From positions 171,723,121 to 171,787,120 of the forward strand of contig CM061919.1 in assembly GCA_031002005.1 (NCBI GenBank): DNA of 64,000 nucleotides, written 5' to 3'. The translations under genes were made by a program, and so were the position numbers. The notes under the pieces were generated by a model. The model made no database searches. It was not told where the DNA came from and saw only the letters and a program-made list of their open reading frames with translations. The stretch comes from Vandiemenella viatica. Lineage: Eukaryota > Arthropoda > Insecta > Orthoptera > Morabidae. Each line of letters opens with the position of its first letter. Position 1 is the stretch's first letter. Shown here one piece after another: positions 22,691-33,232 of this stretch.

Positions 22691-23756
22691 TATATGAAAT
22701 AGATGTTTTCCGACATTTCACTTTACAACCACCACTACTTAGCACAGATCATTGGTCTTTGTGTGTGGAAGTAGGATGGAGTTTCCTGTCATACACAACG
22801 TTGGCCGATATCTGTGGGGATGTGAGAGATATGATGGTTAAAAGTGGTCGATGCAGGGCATTTTCGTATTTCGACCAAAGACGTGTCTCGGTATATGACA
22901 CTCTGCTGCCACAACTACATAGCATAGACCGTAGTTGTTTGTGTGTGGTAGTGGTATCGTGTCTCCTATCGTGTACTATGGTGGTTAGATGTCGGTAGCT
23001 ATGGGGGTATTGGAGATATGGTGGTTGAAAGTTGTCGACCTGCGCCACTTTCATATTTCTACCAAAAACATATGTGTCATGGTGTATCACTTTTGAGCCA
23101 AAATTATATAGCGCAGAACACTGGTGTTTGTGTGTGGTAGTAGCAGAGAGTCACTCGTCTATCACAACGTTGGTCGAATTTTGGTAACTGTGGGAGTGTG
23201 AGAGATATGGTGGTTGAAAGAGGCCAATTAAGGGTATTTTCGTATTTCGACCAAAGACATGTGTCTCTGTATATGTCATTCTGCTGCCACAACTACATAG
23301 CATAGACCATTGGTGTTTGTGTGTGGTAGTGGCATCTTGTCTCCTATCGTGTACTATGGTCATTAGATGTCGTTAGCAATGGGGGTGTGGGAGATATGGT
23401 GGTTGAAAGTGGTTGACCTGTGCCACTTTCATATTTCTACCAAAAACGTACGTGTCATGGTGTATCACTTTTCAGCCAAAACTATCTAGCGCAGATCACT
23501 GGTGTTTGTGTGTGGTAGTAACACAGAGTCACCCGTTGATCACAATGTTGGCCGAATTTTGATAACTGTGGGAGTGTGGGAGATATGGTGGTTGTAAGTT
23601 GCTGATCAAGGATATTTTCGTATTCCGACGAAAGACGTGTGTCCGTATATTTTACTTTGCTGCCTGAACTACATAGCGCAGATGACTGGCGTTTGTGTGT
23701 GGTAATAGCATCGAGTCTCCCATCGTGCACTATGGTGGTTAGATGTTGGTAGCTTT
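22691..23756 (-). repeat. Satellite S1, second array (inverted)
   Basis: Five to six diverged monomers of 179-192 bp. The marker TTTGTGTGTGG recurs at about 22756, 22935, 23127, 23312, 23501 and 23688. It is the reverse complement of the array at 1-2050 with the same alternating A/B monomers (GTAGTAGCAGAGAGTC against GTAGTGGCATCTTGTC). The end at 22691-22735 also corresponds to the flank at 2030-2080, both having GTGAAAT..GGAAAA followed by an AT-rich run. So not only the satellite but also its border is shared. Confidence 0.9.
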
Positions 23757-23806
23757 AATCCAAATTCTTTACAAACACGAACGAAGTCGTGGGTACCAGC
23801 TAGTAT
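23757..23806 (-). mobile_element. Helentron/HINE-like terminus next to S1
   Basis: On the minus strand: ATACTAGCTGGTACCCACGA, then CTTCGTTCGTGTTTG. ACTAGCTG..ACCC.CG.CTTCG is a start motif I associate with non-autonomous Helentron-type repeats of arthropods. It abuts the S1 array directly, suggesting the array is the internal part of that element. Confidence 0.5.
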
Positions 23807-24127
23807 CTATAGAAAAACTTAAAAATATGTGAACACTATACCAGTAAAAGTGACATTTCAACATCTAAAAAGATAGCATAAAGTATTATGCGAGACTAGT
23901 AAAAGTGATGTGTAAAAAAAATCAGATCAAACACAATTTAAAAAATTTTGAGTGGAAGTAATGATTGGTTTATTTTAAAATACATCATCATGAAAACAAA
24001 ATAAAAGATATTGTATCTACAGGGAATCATTTTTGTAGTTTTTATCACACACAAAAATTCAACAAAAAATGGAAGGTAGGGTTATATAAATATCCAGATT
24101 TGAATTTTATCATAAATTTACCACTTA

Positions 24128-25458
24128 TGTAAGGAACAGAGGGCTGACACCGGGGTTATAGTATCGCCTTGTGCCTCAACTAACAGTTTATGTGGAGTGA
24201 AAGTACCATGCAATCTCCACAAAGTAATTTAAATTTGACCATGTAGCCTAATAGAAACTCAACCTAAATGCTTGAAGGTCACCACTAGATCTGTTTCTAA
24301 ACCACAAATCTATAAAAGGTTTCAAGATAACTACGAAATGACAAAAGTTCACTTCCAGAAAATTCAAAGTTTTATTTCCAAAGTCACATTTACCAAAATT
24401 TGCATTTAACAGTTGAGTAAGCAAATCGAACACACTTTTCCAAAATATTGCAGATTGTGGAGAGAAATTTCACCGACCGCACCCCTTTTCAGAAATTCAA
24501 AGTTCTAACTCGACATTATATTCGTAGAAAATCACCAAAGTACCAACATGGTGGACTCAATGGCGCCACCTTCAACAGATTTCCTACCCGCTCCTATAGC
24601 AGACTTGCGCAGATTCACTCACATAATGCTCCCAGGATACAGATACGGTTACATGCAAGTACGAGTTTATATAGAATCAATGACGTCACAGCCGTACCAC
24701 AACTTTCTGCTGTGGCCTAGCCAAAATATGACCCAGCAAATTAAATGAACAAGAGGATAAAAAGCAATTAAAGGTTGACAGTGTTTAGATCTATTTAATA
24801 GAAGATCAACAGATATTTGGTGAGTATTCTGAAGTGATTAGTTTTAAATGTCTTATTCAACCTTCACGTAGTGACACATTCTAATGCGATCGGGGAAAAT
24901 CCCTAAGTGTTCTGGATTTTTTACGTGCGTCAACAATAATCCACGACACTTTATTTTAAAAAAACTTAATTACTAGACAAATGTTTCAACTTTTTACCAA
25001 AACCATTATATGTCCGTAATCATCTTAATTAGGGCTATCTACTGATATAAATTTCAAATTAATATCTCTTTTAATTAAAAAGCTTATTATTTTCTCTTAA
25101 TTAAAATCGCTAATTAAACTTTACCAAATTATTTAATTTTACTACCAAAATATTGGGAACAATGCTGACTATAGCTGGTGATAAAAGTTCAGCTGTCGCT
25201 TTACTCGATTTAAAGATATTACAAATCTTAGAATTCCTACTCTTCCGATTGCGTGTTTTAAAACGTGAACAAACGGGAATATCTCTTAAAAAAACGTTTC
25301 ACGATATGATAAATAGACTTTAAAATGATTTATATGGTGAATTGTAACTGTAGGAACGATTACAGGGAAATTCCTTAAAGTTGAAAACTACTCTTCTCGA
25401 AATTTCTAAGTCCAACATAAGCAAAACTAGAATTTGCCAAAATTCTAAGGTTCTTACA
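24128..25458 (+). mobile_element. Solo LTR, copy 1
   Basis: Starts TGTAAGGAACAGAGG and ends CTAAGGTTCTTACA, 1331 bp. Internal landmarks shared with the copies at 33312-34685 and 61188-62507 are CACCGGGGTTATAGTA, GTTGAGTAAGCAAATCGAAC and AGCAAAACTAGAATTTGCCA. TG...CA ends with short inverted TGTAAG/CTTACA fit an LTR. There is no clear target duplication here, so the copy is probably old. Orientation is arbitrary. Short reading frames inside (for example 24448-24720) carry no recognisable protein. Confidence 0.7.
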
Positions 25459-25757
25459 ATCAGACCTTCATTTTATGAAAATACTATGTTATTTTTTACA
25501 AACAGAATGTATGTTCCACAGAATCATCACTATCTTCCATGAAATTAATCATTTCTTGATAATTTAGTTAGCCGCTAGCACACTTCTTCGACATTTGTTT
25601 TACTTGTACCTCAATGGTCCAAACAACACAGAGCCATTATTAAGACACACATTTAACCCAATCAAAAGATAGATGGCATGGCAATGGCAATAGCTTGTAA
25701 TGGTTCAGCACACTAAAGATTAGCACAGGGCCTGTGTTTTGCCACACTTAGATCATA

Positions 25758-25795
25758 TTTGTCATTTGTACAACTATGGTTCACAACCCGTCAAT
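25758..25795 (-). repeat. Right TIR of the DUF7869 transposon
   Basis: Reverse complement begins ATTGACGGGTTGTGAACCAT, the partner of 13831-13868. Confidence 0.75.
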
Positions 25796-26317
25796 TGTCA
25801 GAATGATTTTTGAACAGATCTACTTGATGCACTTCTGAAAAAAGAGCCAAGCATATTTCATACATTTTTAAAATGTCATCAACTCACTCCGAGTTGCAGT
25901 TTGGGGGAGTGAGATAACAGCAATTTATATGAGGCTGATACTGAATGATCCTGTTTCCATTGCTAAAGTCTTTCACTTGCCTCCTAATACTAATAGCACA
26001 CATCTATACACACATTGAAGGACGTATTGTGGAGAGAGAATCTTTAATCAATAATTCAAAGACAACATATTCAGAGAATGCAACATCGTGTATGTACTGT
26101 CCATGGTAACACAGCAGTAGCAAAAAAAGTATGAAAACTCAACCTATTACAAGGATCTGTGGGTTGGAGATATGAACTTGATTTTTCTACACTGATGGAT
26201 TCAAAGTTGTAAAGAAACTCATAATTTAAATATAAAACTTGCAGAAATTAAAACCTCCATATAAGGAATTGTACATTGTCATTTGAAACTATTTTAGTTT
26301 TCATTTGCTTCACTTAC

Positions 26318-26487
26318 CTGGAAAACATTTCCACTTCAGAAATACTTTCTACTTCTATTGTTAATACTTCCCAACCCAATGGTGTTCCATCATTCTGATA
26401 AGGTATTAAGGAATTTGCATCACATAGAAATGAAATGCTCCTTGAATCAAGGTTGAAATCAATCCAAAATTGAATATATTCTTCACC
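26318..26487 (-). CDS. Host gene, predicted upstream exon (170 bp)
   Basis: The minus-strand frame starts GEEYIQFWIDFNLDSRSISF, contains DGTPLGWEVLTIEVES, and ends MFS plus two bases. The acceptor is CTTGCTTCTACAG and the donor is TTTTCCAG|GTAAGTG, both strong. Open throughout, with no repeat similarity. The two-base overhang (AG) joins in frame to the exon at 12720-12903. The protein is unrecognised: mixed alpha/beta, acidic at its end. Exons further upstream would lie at higher coordinates, and none is evident before the satellite block. Confidence 0.65.
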
Positions 26488-27565
26488 CTGTAGAAGCAAG
26501 ATTATATCCATCAATAAACGATGTAGCATTTGATTATCATAGTATCTAATGAAAGAGTTGTAGCTTAGTTGTAAACAATCAGATCACAGTGCTAAACTAC
26601 AAGCAATTAGTTAATGGTATTGTAACTCTGAATCTTTAAATATGTATACTGTGTGGCATTCTGATTGCTGCACTGACTCACTTTAACAGCCAGTGAACAT
26701 CTATTATGAAAACAGAAGATTTTTGGTTCTCAAGCCAGTGATTTTTCCAAATTGACAGTGGTCAAGAAAATGGAGGGTATAGAAACCCAAAACAAATTCC
26801 CAAATGTATAGTGAATGCTCTAGAACAGTCAATCTAGTTCACTTACTTATAGTAAGTAACCATAATCTTCAATCGCTTTGAGGTTTTGTAGGTAGTTTAA
26901 AACTTTTCGGGATTTATTTCCTCTTTGTAACCTTTACACTCTGTTGAAATTCATATCATCTGAACAAAACTTTGCATACCAAAAAATTTTAAAACAACAT
27001 TGAATGACACAAATAATAGGAATTCAGCAAGTGAAAATCAAAGTTTAACTTAATCCCATTGCATTTGAAATACATATTAATTAGTAAAATTTTAAATAAT
27101 TTTAGAATACCAAATTTAAAAGGAATTAAGGTGAATAACAGAAAATCAATATAAATACAAAAAAGTAAGAAATGTTGATTGCAAAAGTGATATGGGGAAA
27201 AGAAAAAAAACCACAACAATATAATCTCCGAGACCAACTCCTTCATCAGTAGAAAGAATATCGTGTATAACGAGTGTGAGGAAGAAGTAATTGTATGATA
27301 TTCAAATGGGTGAAAGATGTAGGTCTTGCCAAAAACAAATATTTTGTGGAAGAGAGAGAAGTAACAGAATTAAAGCAATTTCAATATAGAGGGAGGTAAT
27401 GATAGGAAAGGAAAATAGCTACTTAGGATAGACATCCAGTGGGCATCTAACATCCAGAAGTTATCAAGAGGCCAGTTCCTATTATCTAGATCAGTACAAA
27501 TATGATAACTGTGTGAATTCTGACAGCAAAAGCAGCGAAACAAGAATCGTTATTACTGTGATGGA
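26488..27565. other. No gene recognised; upstream intron of the host gene
   Basis: AT-rich DNA without splice-flanked open frames. The frame at 26989-27246 is low-complexity Phe/Leu/Ile-rich sequence from AT richness. Confidence 0.45.
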
Positions 27566-30312
27566 ATATGCAGCAACTAGATGACCCTTGTGAAAATTTT
27601 GTGAATATGATGAATAGTAAGGTTGGTGATTTGTAATAGGACGAAAGAAGAACCGCCTTATTTGTCAATTGTTTATTTGTTTAGTGTATAGGTAGGTAAT
27701 AAAAGTTGATGCCAGTGAAGCATTTTATTAATATGTCCTGCTGCTTCTAGCAGCTTGGCTGTGAACTGATTCATATGTAAGACTTTCATACTTGTTACTT
27801 TTGTCCTTCAAGGGTCAAAATCAGAAAAAAAATCATTCTTAATTTATAATGTAGCCTAAGTGGAGACATAATCTTTTAAATGATACCTCATTTATCGTTT
27901 TCTGTTACGTATCAAGGGAGATAAATGGCTCATAAGGGGAAGGGGGAAACCAACACATTATGGAAATAATGATTGATACCTTTTCCAATTAAGGGTCAAA
28001 TTCCGAAAAATTCCTTTCTTAAGATATGATGTGGCCAAAGCAGAGATATTAATCTTTAAAATGATACTTTATCTATTGCAGTTAGGTATCAAGGAAGATA
28101 AACTGCTCATGAACAGAAAAAAAAAAAAAATATCGAAATAATGATACTTTTGCCTATTAAGGGTCGAATTCCGAAAAATATGATGCAACCAATACAGAAA
28201 TTTTAATCCCTAAAATACGACCTCATTTCTCAATTTTGGTTAGATATCAAGAGAGATAAACAGCTAGTGACAAAAAAATATGTTATGCAAAAAATTATAA
28301 TTTTACCCTTTAGGGATCAAATTCTGAAAAATTCTTTTCTTAAAATATAATATTGTGACCACAGCAGAGTCCTTAATTTTAAAATGATACTTCATTTATC
28401 TATATCGGTTATACATCAATGGTGATAAATAGCTCATGACACAAAAACACGTTGCAGAAATTTTGATACTTTTACCCTTTAGGGGTCAATTTTGGAAAAA
28501 AAAAATCGTTTCTTAAAATATGATGCGACCAAAGTGAAGACCTTAATATCGAAAATAATACCTCATTTCTCGATATGGTTAGATACCAAAGGAGATAAAT
28601 AACTGATGACAAAAAAAATGTTATGGAAATAATGACACTTTTGCCTTTTACGGGTCAAATTTCAAAAAATTATTTTCTTAAAATATGTTGTGACCACCAC
28701 GGAGTCCTTAATCTTTAAAATGATACCTCATTTATCTATATCAGTTAGGTATCAAGGGAAAAGTTTCTTTCTTAATATATGATGTCACCAAAGCACAGAT
28801 ATTAATATGTAAAATGATACTTCATTTATCAATTTCTGTTAGGAATACAGGGGGAAAATGGATGGTGGTTTAAAAACAAAAAAAAACACATTCCAGAAAT
28901 ATCGACATTTTTACACTCTAAGGGTCGATTTTTGAAAAATTACTTTCTTAAAATATGATGTGACCAAAGAAGATACCTTAATCTTTAAAATTTATCGATT
29001 TCAGATTGGTATGAAGGGAGATAATGGCTTGTGACAAAAAATACCTTATAGGGTTTACTATAAAAGGTATGTAAGAAAAGTCAACGCCAATGAAGCAGTT
29101 ATTAATATCTCTGTGATATGTGTTACTGTTATCTAGCGGCTTGGCTCTAAACTGTCTCATACACACAACATTCTCAGTTAATACTTTTGTCCCTTAAGGG
29201 TAAAATTCCGAAAAATTTTGTTATTTTAGAAAGCTGCCCGAGTAGAGAATTTAATCTTTTAAATGATACCTAGTTTATCGATTTCGGTTAGCTGTCAGGT
29301 GAGATAAATGGCTCATAAAAAAACAACACACTATTAAAATAATGATATTTTTTCCCTTTAAGAGCAGAATCCTGAAAAAAAAAATCATTCCTTAAAATAT
29401 GATGTGACCAAAGCAATGATCTTAATCTTTCAAATGAAACCTCATTTATCCATATCGGTTAGGTATCAAACGAGATAAATGGCTCATGACACAAAAACGC
29501 ATTGTAGAAATATTAAGGGTCCAATTCTGAAAAATTCATTTCTTAAAATATGATTTGACCAAAGCAGAGACCTCAATCTCTAAAATAATACGTCATTTCT
29601 CGATTTTAGTTAGATATGAAGGGAGAAAAATAACTCATTATTATGGAAATAATGGTACTTTTGTCCTTTGAGTGTTGAATTCCAAAAAAAACTTTCATAA
29701 AATATAATGTCACCAAGGAAATGATCTTAATCTTTAAAATAATACCTCATTTATCTATATTGGTTAGATATCAAGGGAGATATATGCCTCATGACACAAA
29801 AATTATATGTAGAAATATTGATACTTTAGCCCCTTAAGGGACCAAATTCGAAAAATTCCTGTCTTAACCCTTTCGTGACCAGTGGGAACTTTAGTTCCCA
29901 CTTCTTTGTTTTCGGCGTATGTTCACTGGTAATCATTGCTCCCAGGTCTAACTTGTGCTCCCATCTCTGAAATAGTGTGGCTTGCAGAAGCTGTTGTATG
30001 TCTACATTCTTAGTCAATCAATGCAGTGGTACGGTTTCTGAGTGTAAGGGACACAATAATTCGACCGCAACAGCTATATTTGTATTCAGCGCTTTTCTGT
30101 TGTGTGTGAAGTGACTTGTTTTATATTTTTCTACTTTCATATTTACTAAGAAGACAGTATATGACAGTATTTAGCAAATTTCACTGAAAACCACAGAAAT
30201 ATTGCAAGGAACGTTAGTGGGAACTATTTATCCCAGTGAACTGTTTGGGATGTGCAAACTGTGTAGCTGTAAAATCGGAATTTTGTTTATTTTGCATTTC
30301 CCATTGTTTAGA

Positions 30313-30505
30313 ATGACTGGTCTCACGTCAGAAGAGATTCTGTGAAATTTGCACTCCTTACCAGAAGCTGCAGAAGATTCAGATTTCGATGCTGACTCAG
30401 ATTCTGATGAAGATTGAGCGAATACTTCACAAATTTTGAACGAAGATAGTGGTAACATTATTGTGCAAAGTGATGATAATAGTTTCGATTTGACAATAGA
30501 AACCG
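30313..30505 (+). pseudogene. piggyBac transposase, N-terminal acidic segment
   Basis: From ATG 30313 one frame reads MTGLTSEEIL*NLHSLPEAA, then DSDFDADSDSDED*ANTSQILNE, and DDNSFDLTIETD up to the SINE. The Asp/Ser-rich run after a short SEEI-type start is usual at the N-terminus of piggyBac transposases. Two in-frame stops. The catalytic core with the conserved aspartates is absent from the element. Confidence 0.65.
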
Positions 30506-30754
30506 ATCGTGGCGGTGTAACGTTTAGCGTTCTCACCTTGCATTCGGGAGGACGGCGGTTCGAATCCCCGTCCGGGCATCCAGATTTGGGTTTTCCATGG
30601 TTTCCCAAATCACTCCAGGCAAATGACGGGATGCTTCCTTCAAAAAAGGTCATGGCCGAATTCCTTACCATTCCTTGCCCCCATCCTTGCCCCCCATCCT
30701 TTCCTGTCTCTAAAGACCTCCCTGTTGAGACGTAAAGCAGATAAAAAAAAAAAA
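30506..30754 (+). mobile_element. SINE-A, complete (tRNA-derived)
   Basis: tRNA-like head with A-box region GTGGCGGTGTAACGTTTAGC and B-box GGTTCGAATCC (30557-30567). Then comes the body CATCCAGATTTGGGTTTTCC, TCCCAAATCACTCCAGGCAA and a C-rich stretch, and a 12-nt A tail (30743-30754). An imperfect target duplication flanks it: ATAGAAACC before, ATAGAACC after. Related copies are at 17070, 31595 (-) and 32545 (-). Confidence 0.9.
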
Positions 30755-30838
30755 GACTATAGAACCTAGCGAAATTGGAAACATGCAAATAGAAGATGCC
30801 ATCAATGTAGCACAAAGGACAAAGAAAATAGAACAAAA

Positions 30839-30913
30839 GTAATGTGTAGCAGCTGTGGTGTACCTTTGTGTATAGCACCATGCTTTTCTATATTCCATAG
30901 TACATCATCATAG
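30839..30913 (+). pseudogene. piggyBac transposase, C-terminal Cys-rich end
   Basis: Reads VMCSSCGVPLCIAPCFSIFH then STSS and stop at 30911-30913. C-x2-C ... C-x4-C is the C-terminal cysteine-rich domain that binds the terminal repeats in piggyBac transposases. An upstream TKKIEQK lies in another frame. Confidence 0.85.
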
Positions 30914-31594
30914 TGAACTCAATGAATTAATACATGTATAAATGAATTATTTCTGATGTTTTTTACACTTAAAAATAAATAAATCCTTTTTTTTTTTTTT
31001 TTTTTTTTTTTTCAAATTCCCGAGTTGAGTTAGTCCAGAGTTCAGTGGAAACAATAGATCCCACTAATTTTTTTTTGTAATTATAGACTAATTAATCACA
31101 TTCAAGATTAAAACTATAATTTTAAGTGTGGTTCCTTAGCGCAATAAAGTGCTCATAAGAATTCCACAACTTCTGTAAATAATTTGGTCACGAAAGGGTT
31201 AATATATGATGTCACCAAAGCAGAGATCTTAATCTTTAAAATGATGCTTCATTTATCTATTTCGGTTAGGTATCCCAGGTGATGAATTGCTCGCAACACA
31301 AAAAACTGAATTTTAGAAATCTTGACATTTTTTTCCTTTTAAGGAAAAATAAACTTCTTAAAATATGACTTGACCAAAGCGTATATCTTAATCTTCAAAA
31401 TGATACCTTGTTTATCGATTTCAGTTAGGTATGAAGGGAGATAATGGCTTGTAACAGAAAAACACCTTATCGAAATAATATGTATGATGATTGAATGCTC
31501 ACGAATTTGAGTGAATACCCTGTGGATCTGACCATTTGTCTTAATTAATAATTGATTTATAACCACACCTATGTAGAAAACAAGAAAATAGATT

Positions 31595-31812
31595 TTTTTA
31601 TGGCTTTACGCCTCATTGACATTGATGTCATTAGAAGCCGGAAAGGACTGGGAACAAGGAATAGGAAGCATTCAGGCATGCACTTGGAGTGATTTGGGGA
31701 AACCATGTAAAACTCAAATCTGGATGCCTGGGCGTAGATTCGAACTCACGTTTTCCCGAATGCGATGCCAGAGTGTTAACGCTCACTTCCCACGCTCGGT
31801 ATCAATTGTTGT
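31595..31812 (-). mobile_element. SINE-A copy
   Basis: Reverse complement of the SINE-A at 30506: short A tail (T run at about 31594-31600), ATGGCTTTACGCCTCATTGA near the tail, GATTTGGGGAAACCATG, B-box complement GATTCGAACTCA, and head complement GTGTTAACGCTCACTTCCCA. About 20 to 25 percent diverged. Confidence 0.85.
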
Positions 31813-32544
31813 AAATTATCTTGCAAATGACTTGGGAATGATGGGATATCTGTCTCAAAAATAGAGACTGATCAACGTGGTCAAAGCAGGGTCCATATGA
31901 ATGTAGAAATATACTGCCATCATGTCACTTGAGCTCATTACATTACATATATATCATCTAATTGACAAAAAAGTGTGTGATATTGTTTTATGAATATTAA
32001 AGTCACCTTACATATACACATGTGTCGTATGGTATAATGGGTAATATGCATTTTTATTTTCTATTTGTTCTCATTTATTGCACTCAATTAAAATCACATT
32101 TTCATTTTGTTCCTGTGTTTTAAAAAATGGATGAATTCATAATTGAAAAACTGAGAGATCATGAACTTTTATGTTGTCCAATAAATCTGACATGTAACCC
32201 CTCTAGAAACTAGTCAAGGATTTACATTTATTGAACTAGTGGCACTTTTCCCAACAGAATATTTTTTTTAAAGACTTTTATTTTTTGCAATTCTAACTAC
32301 TTTTTTCAAAAAAGGGGTTGTTCCTTTAATAACAATAAACTACCTTGAAGTACAGGTACATTGTTATTTTGTATTTATTGCATCAAATAGCATATTATTC
32401 TTCAGCAGTGACAGCTCAGCAAAGCTCTTCTATGTAATTTCTAATAAGCACATTCAAGAAATCAAATTTTTCCTAGCTCATTCAAACATATACATGAGTG
32501 CTCCTCCAATCGTTTCATGATTGTGGCACAAAGAGATGAATCTT
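31813..32544. other. No gene recognised
   Basis: AT-rich DNA between two SINE copies. No motif or repeat match seen. Confidence 0.5.
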
Positions 32545-32770
32545 TTTTATGGCTTTACCCCTCATCAACATCAAGGTCAGTAAAGGAATGGGACAAGGAA
32601 TGAGAAGGAACTTGGCCATGACCTTTTTAAGGAATCAAAATTGGCCTGAAGTGATTTTGGGATACCATGGAACACTGAACTCTGGACGGCCAGAAATGGA
32701 TATGAGCTTATGTCCTGTTGAATGAGAGACCAGAGAATTAGCACTCACCCACCACACTGGGTACAAAATA
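32545..32770 (-). mobile_element. SINE-A copy, decayed
   Basis: TTTATGGCTTTACCCCTCAT, CTTGGCCATGACC, GTGATTTTGGGATACCATGG and TTAGCACTCACCCACCACAC follow the complement of SINE-A in order. The B-box is poorly kept. Confidence 0.8.
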
Positions 32771-32960
32771 ATGAAACTTCCCCCATTGTTTTCGTTAAGG
32801 TATCTAAGCACTATACTATTTTTTACTTTCCATGTCGAGAACCACACACACAAAAAACACACATCCAATTTTAAATTCTTCTTTCTAAACTGAAAGGCAA
32901 GTTAAGCTAACAATGTCTAGTTTTGAAAATAACGAGAAACTGATATGTCATATGAAAATA

Positions 32961-33232
32961 GATCTGGTAGCTAAGTTGCGTAAGGCATATGACTGGGGAA
33001 CCAAAGGTTTCCAGTTTGAATCCCAATCTTGGCTGTAATTTTTACATGCCATAAAACTGACCTTCACCTCTGGCAAAGCTTTGCTATGTTTATGTGAAGT
33101 AAACTATGACACTCTGTGGTTCAGATTCCATGTAAAGTTATAAGTCCCATTTACTGGGATAGAACAAACGTGACAAATACACATGTGCAGCTAATTGAAA
33201 CTCTGTATGTGTCTGCTAAATAATTGTTGTGG
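32961..33232 (+). mobile_element. SINE-B copy, decayed
   Basis: tRNA-like head CTGGTAGCTAAGTTGCGTAA with B-box-like CAGTTTGAATCCC, then CTGTGGTTCAGATTCCATGT and AAGTTATAAGTCCC, the body of SINE-B. It directly precedes repeat R-C copy A. Confidence 0.7.

Larger units (their letters stand above)
13831..25795 (-). mobile_element. DUF7869-type DNA transposon with TIRs, heavily nested
   Basis: Bounded by inverted repeats of about 38 bp (13831-13868 and 25758-25795). Between them, on the minus strand and in the right order, lie the N-terminal (22000-22370), middle (21050-21716) and C-terminal (14286-15060 plus 16671-16729) parts of one DUF7869-like protein of the kind found in many animal mobile elements. 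Later insertions account for most of the length: a PIF/Harbinger-type element, two SINE-B copies, a satellite-bearing Helentron-like element and a solo LTR. Removing them leaves about 5 kb. The coding parts carry stops and a duplication, so this copy is dead. The family and motifs are recognised from memory of such proteins; the TIR pairing is read directly. Confidence 0.65.
12904..26317 (-). other. Predicted 13.4-kb intron filled by nested transposons
   Basis: Lies between two phase-matched exons. The donor is CAG|GTAAGTG at 26317 and the acceptor is TGTGTAG at 12904, on the minus strand. Of its 13.4 kb, 13831-25795 is a single TIR-bounded DNA transposon carrying several later insertions. 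Only about 0.9 kb at the 3' side and 0.5 kb at the 5' side remain as apparent original intron. Confidence 0.55.
29868..31198 (+). mobile_element. piggyBac-type element, internally deleted
   Basis: TTAA at 29864-29867 and 31199-31202 flanks perfect 14-bp inverted termini, CCCTTTCGTGACCA and its complement. TTAA target duplication with CCC ends is diagnostic of the piggyBac superfamily. At 1331 bp it is far shorter than an autonomous element. It keeps only the N-terminal acidic part and the C-terminal Cys-rich end of a transposase, plus a SINE inserted at 30506. Near the ends, hairpin-forming repeats of GTGGGAAC..GTTCCCAC occur at 29882-29901, and related ones at about 30216-30237 and 31044-31065. 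Confidence 0.93.
27566..31491 (+). repeat. Satellite S2 in leader-array-tail shells, two in series
   Basis: A leader (TAGATGACCC..GTGAAAATTTTGTGAAT, 27566-27800) is followed by tandem units of about 155-178 bp. The phrase AAGGGTC(A/G)AATTCCGAAAA recurs near 27811, 27989, 28159, 28314, 28483, 28650, 28920, 29198, 29363, 29517, 29670 and 29836. Near 29010-29040 a tail (GGCTTGTGACAAAAAATACC) ends the first shell, and a partial leader (GTAAGAAAAGTCAACGCCAA, 29060-29160) starts the second, which ends in the same tail at 31445-31491. A piggyBac splits the second array. The whole design recurs at 56262-58458. Confidence 0.85.

Noticed and set aside
24448..24748. Two overlapping 66-90-codon frames
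   Set aside because: They lie inside the solo LTR and are not conserved in the other two copies.
27800..29860. CRISPR-like regular spacing
   Set aside because: Whole units of about 155-178 bp are repeated and diverged, with no short direct repeats separating unique spacers. This is satellite DNA in a eukaryotic genome.
30228..30881. A 217-codon minus-strand frame, the longest uninterrupted frame in its region
   Set aside because: It runs antisense through the piggyBac remnant and the SINE, and its protein has no family. The plus-strand content explains the region.
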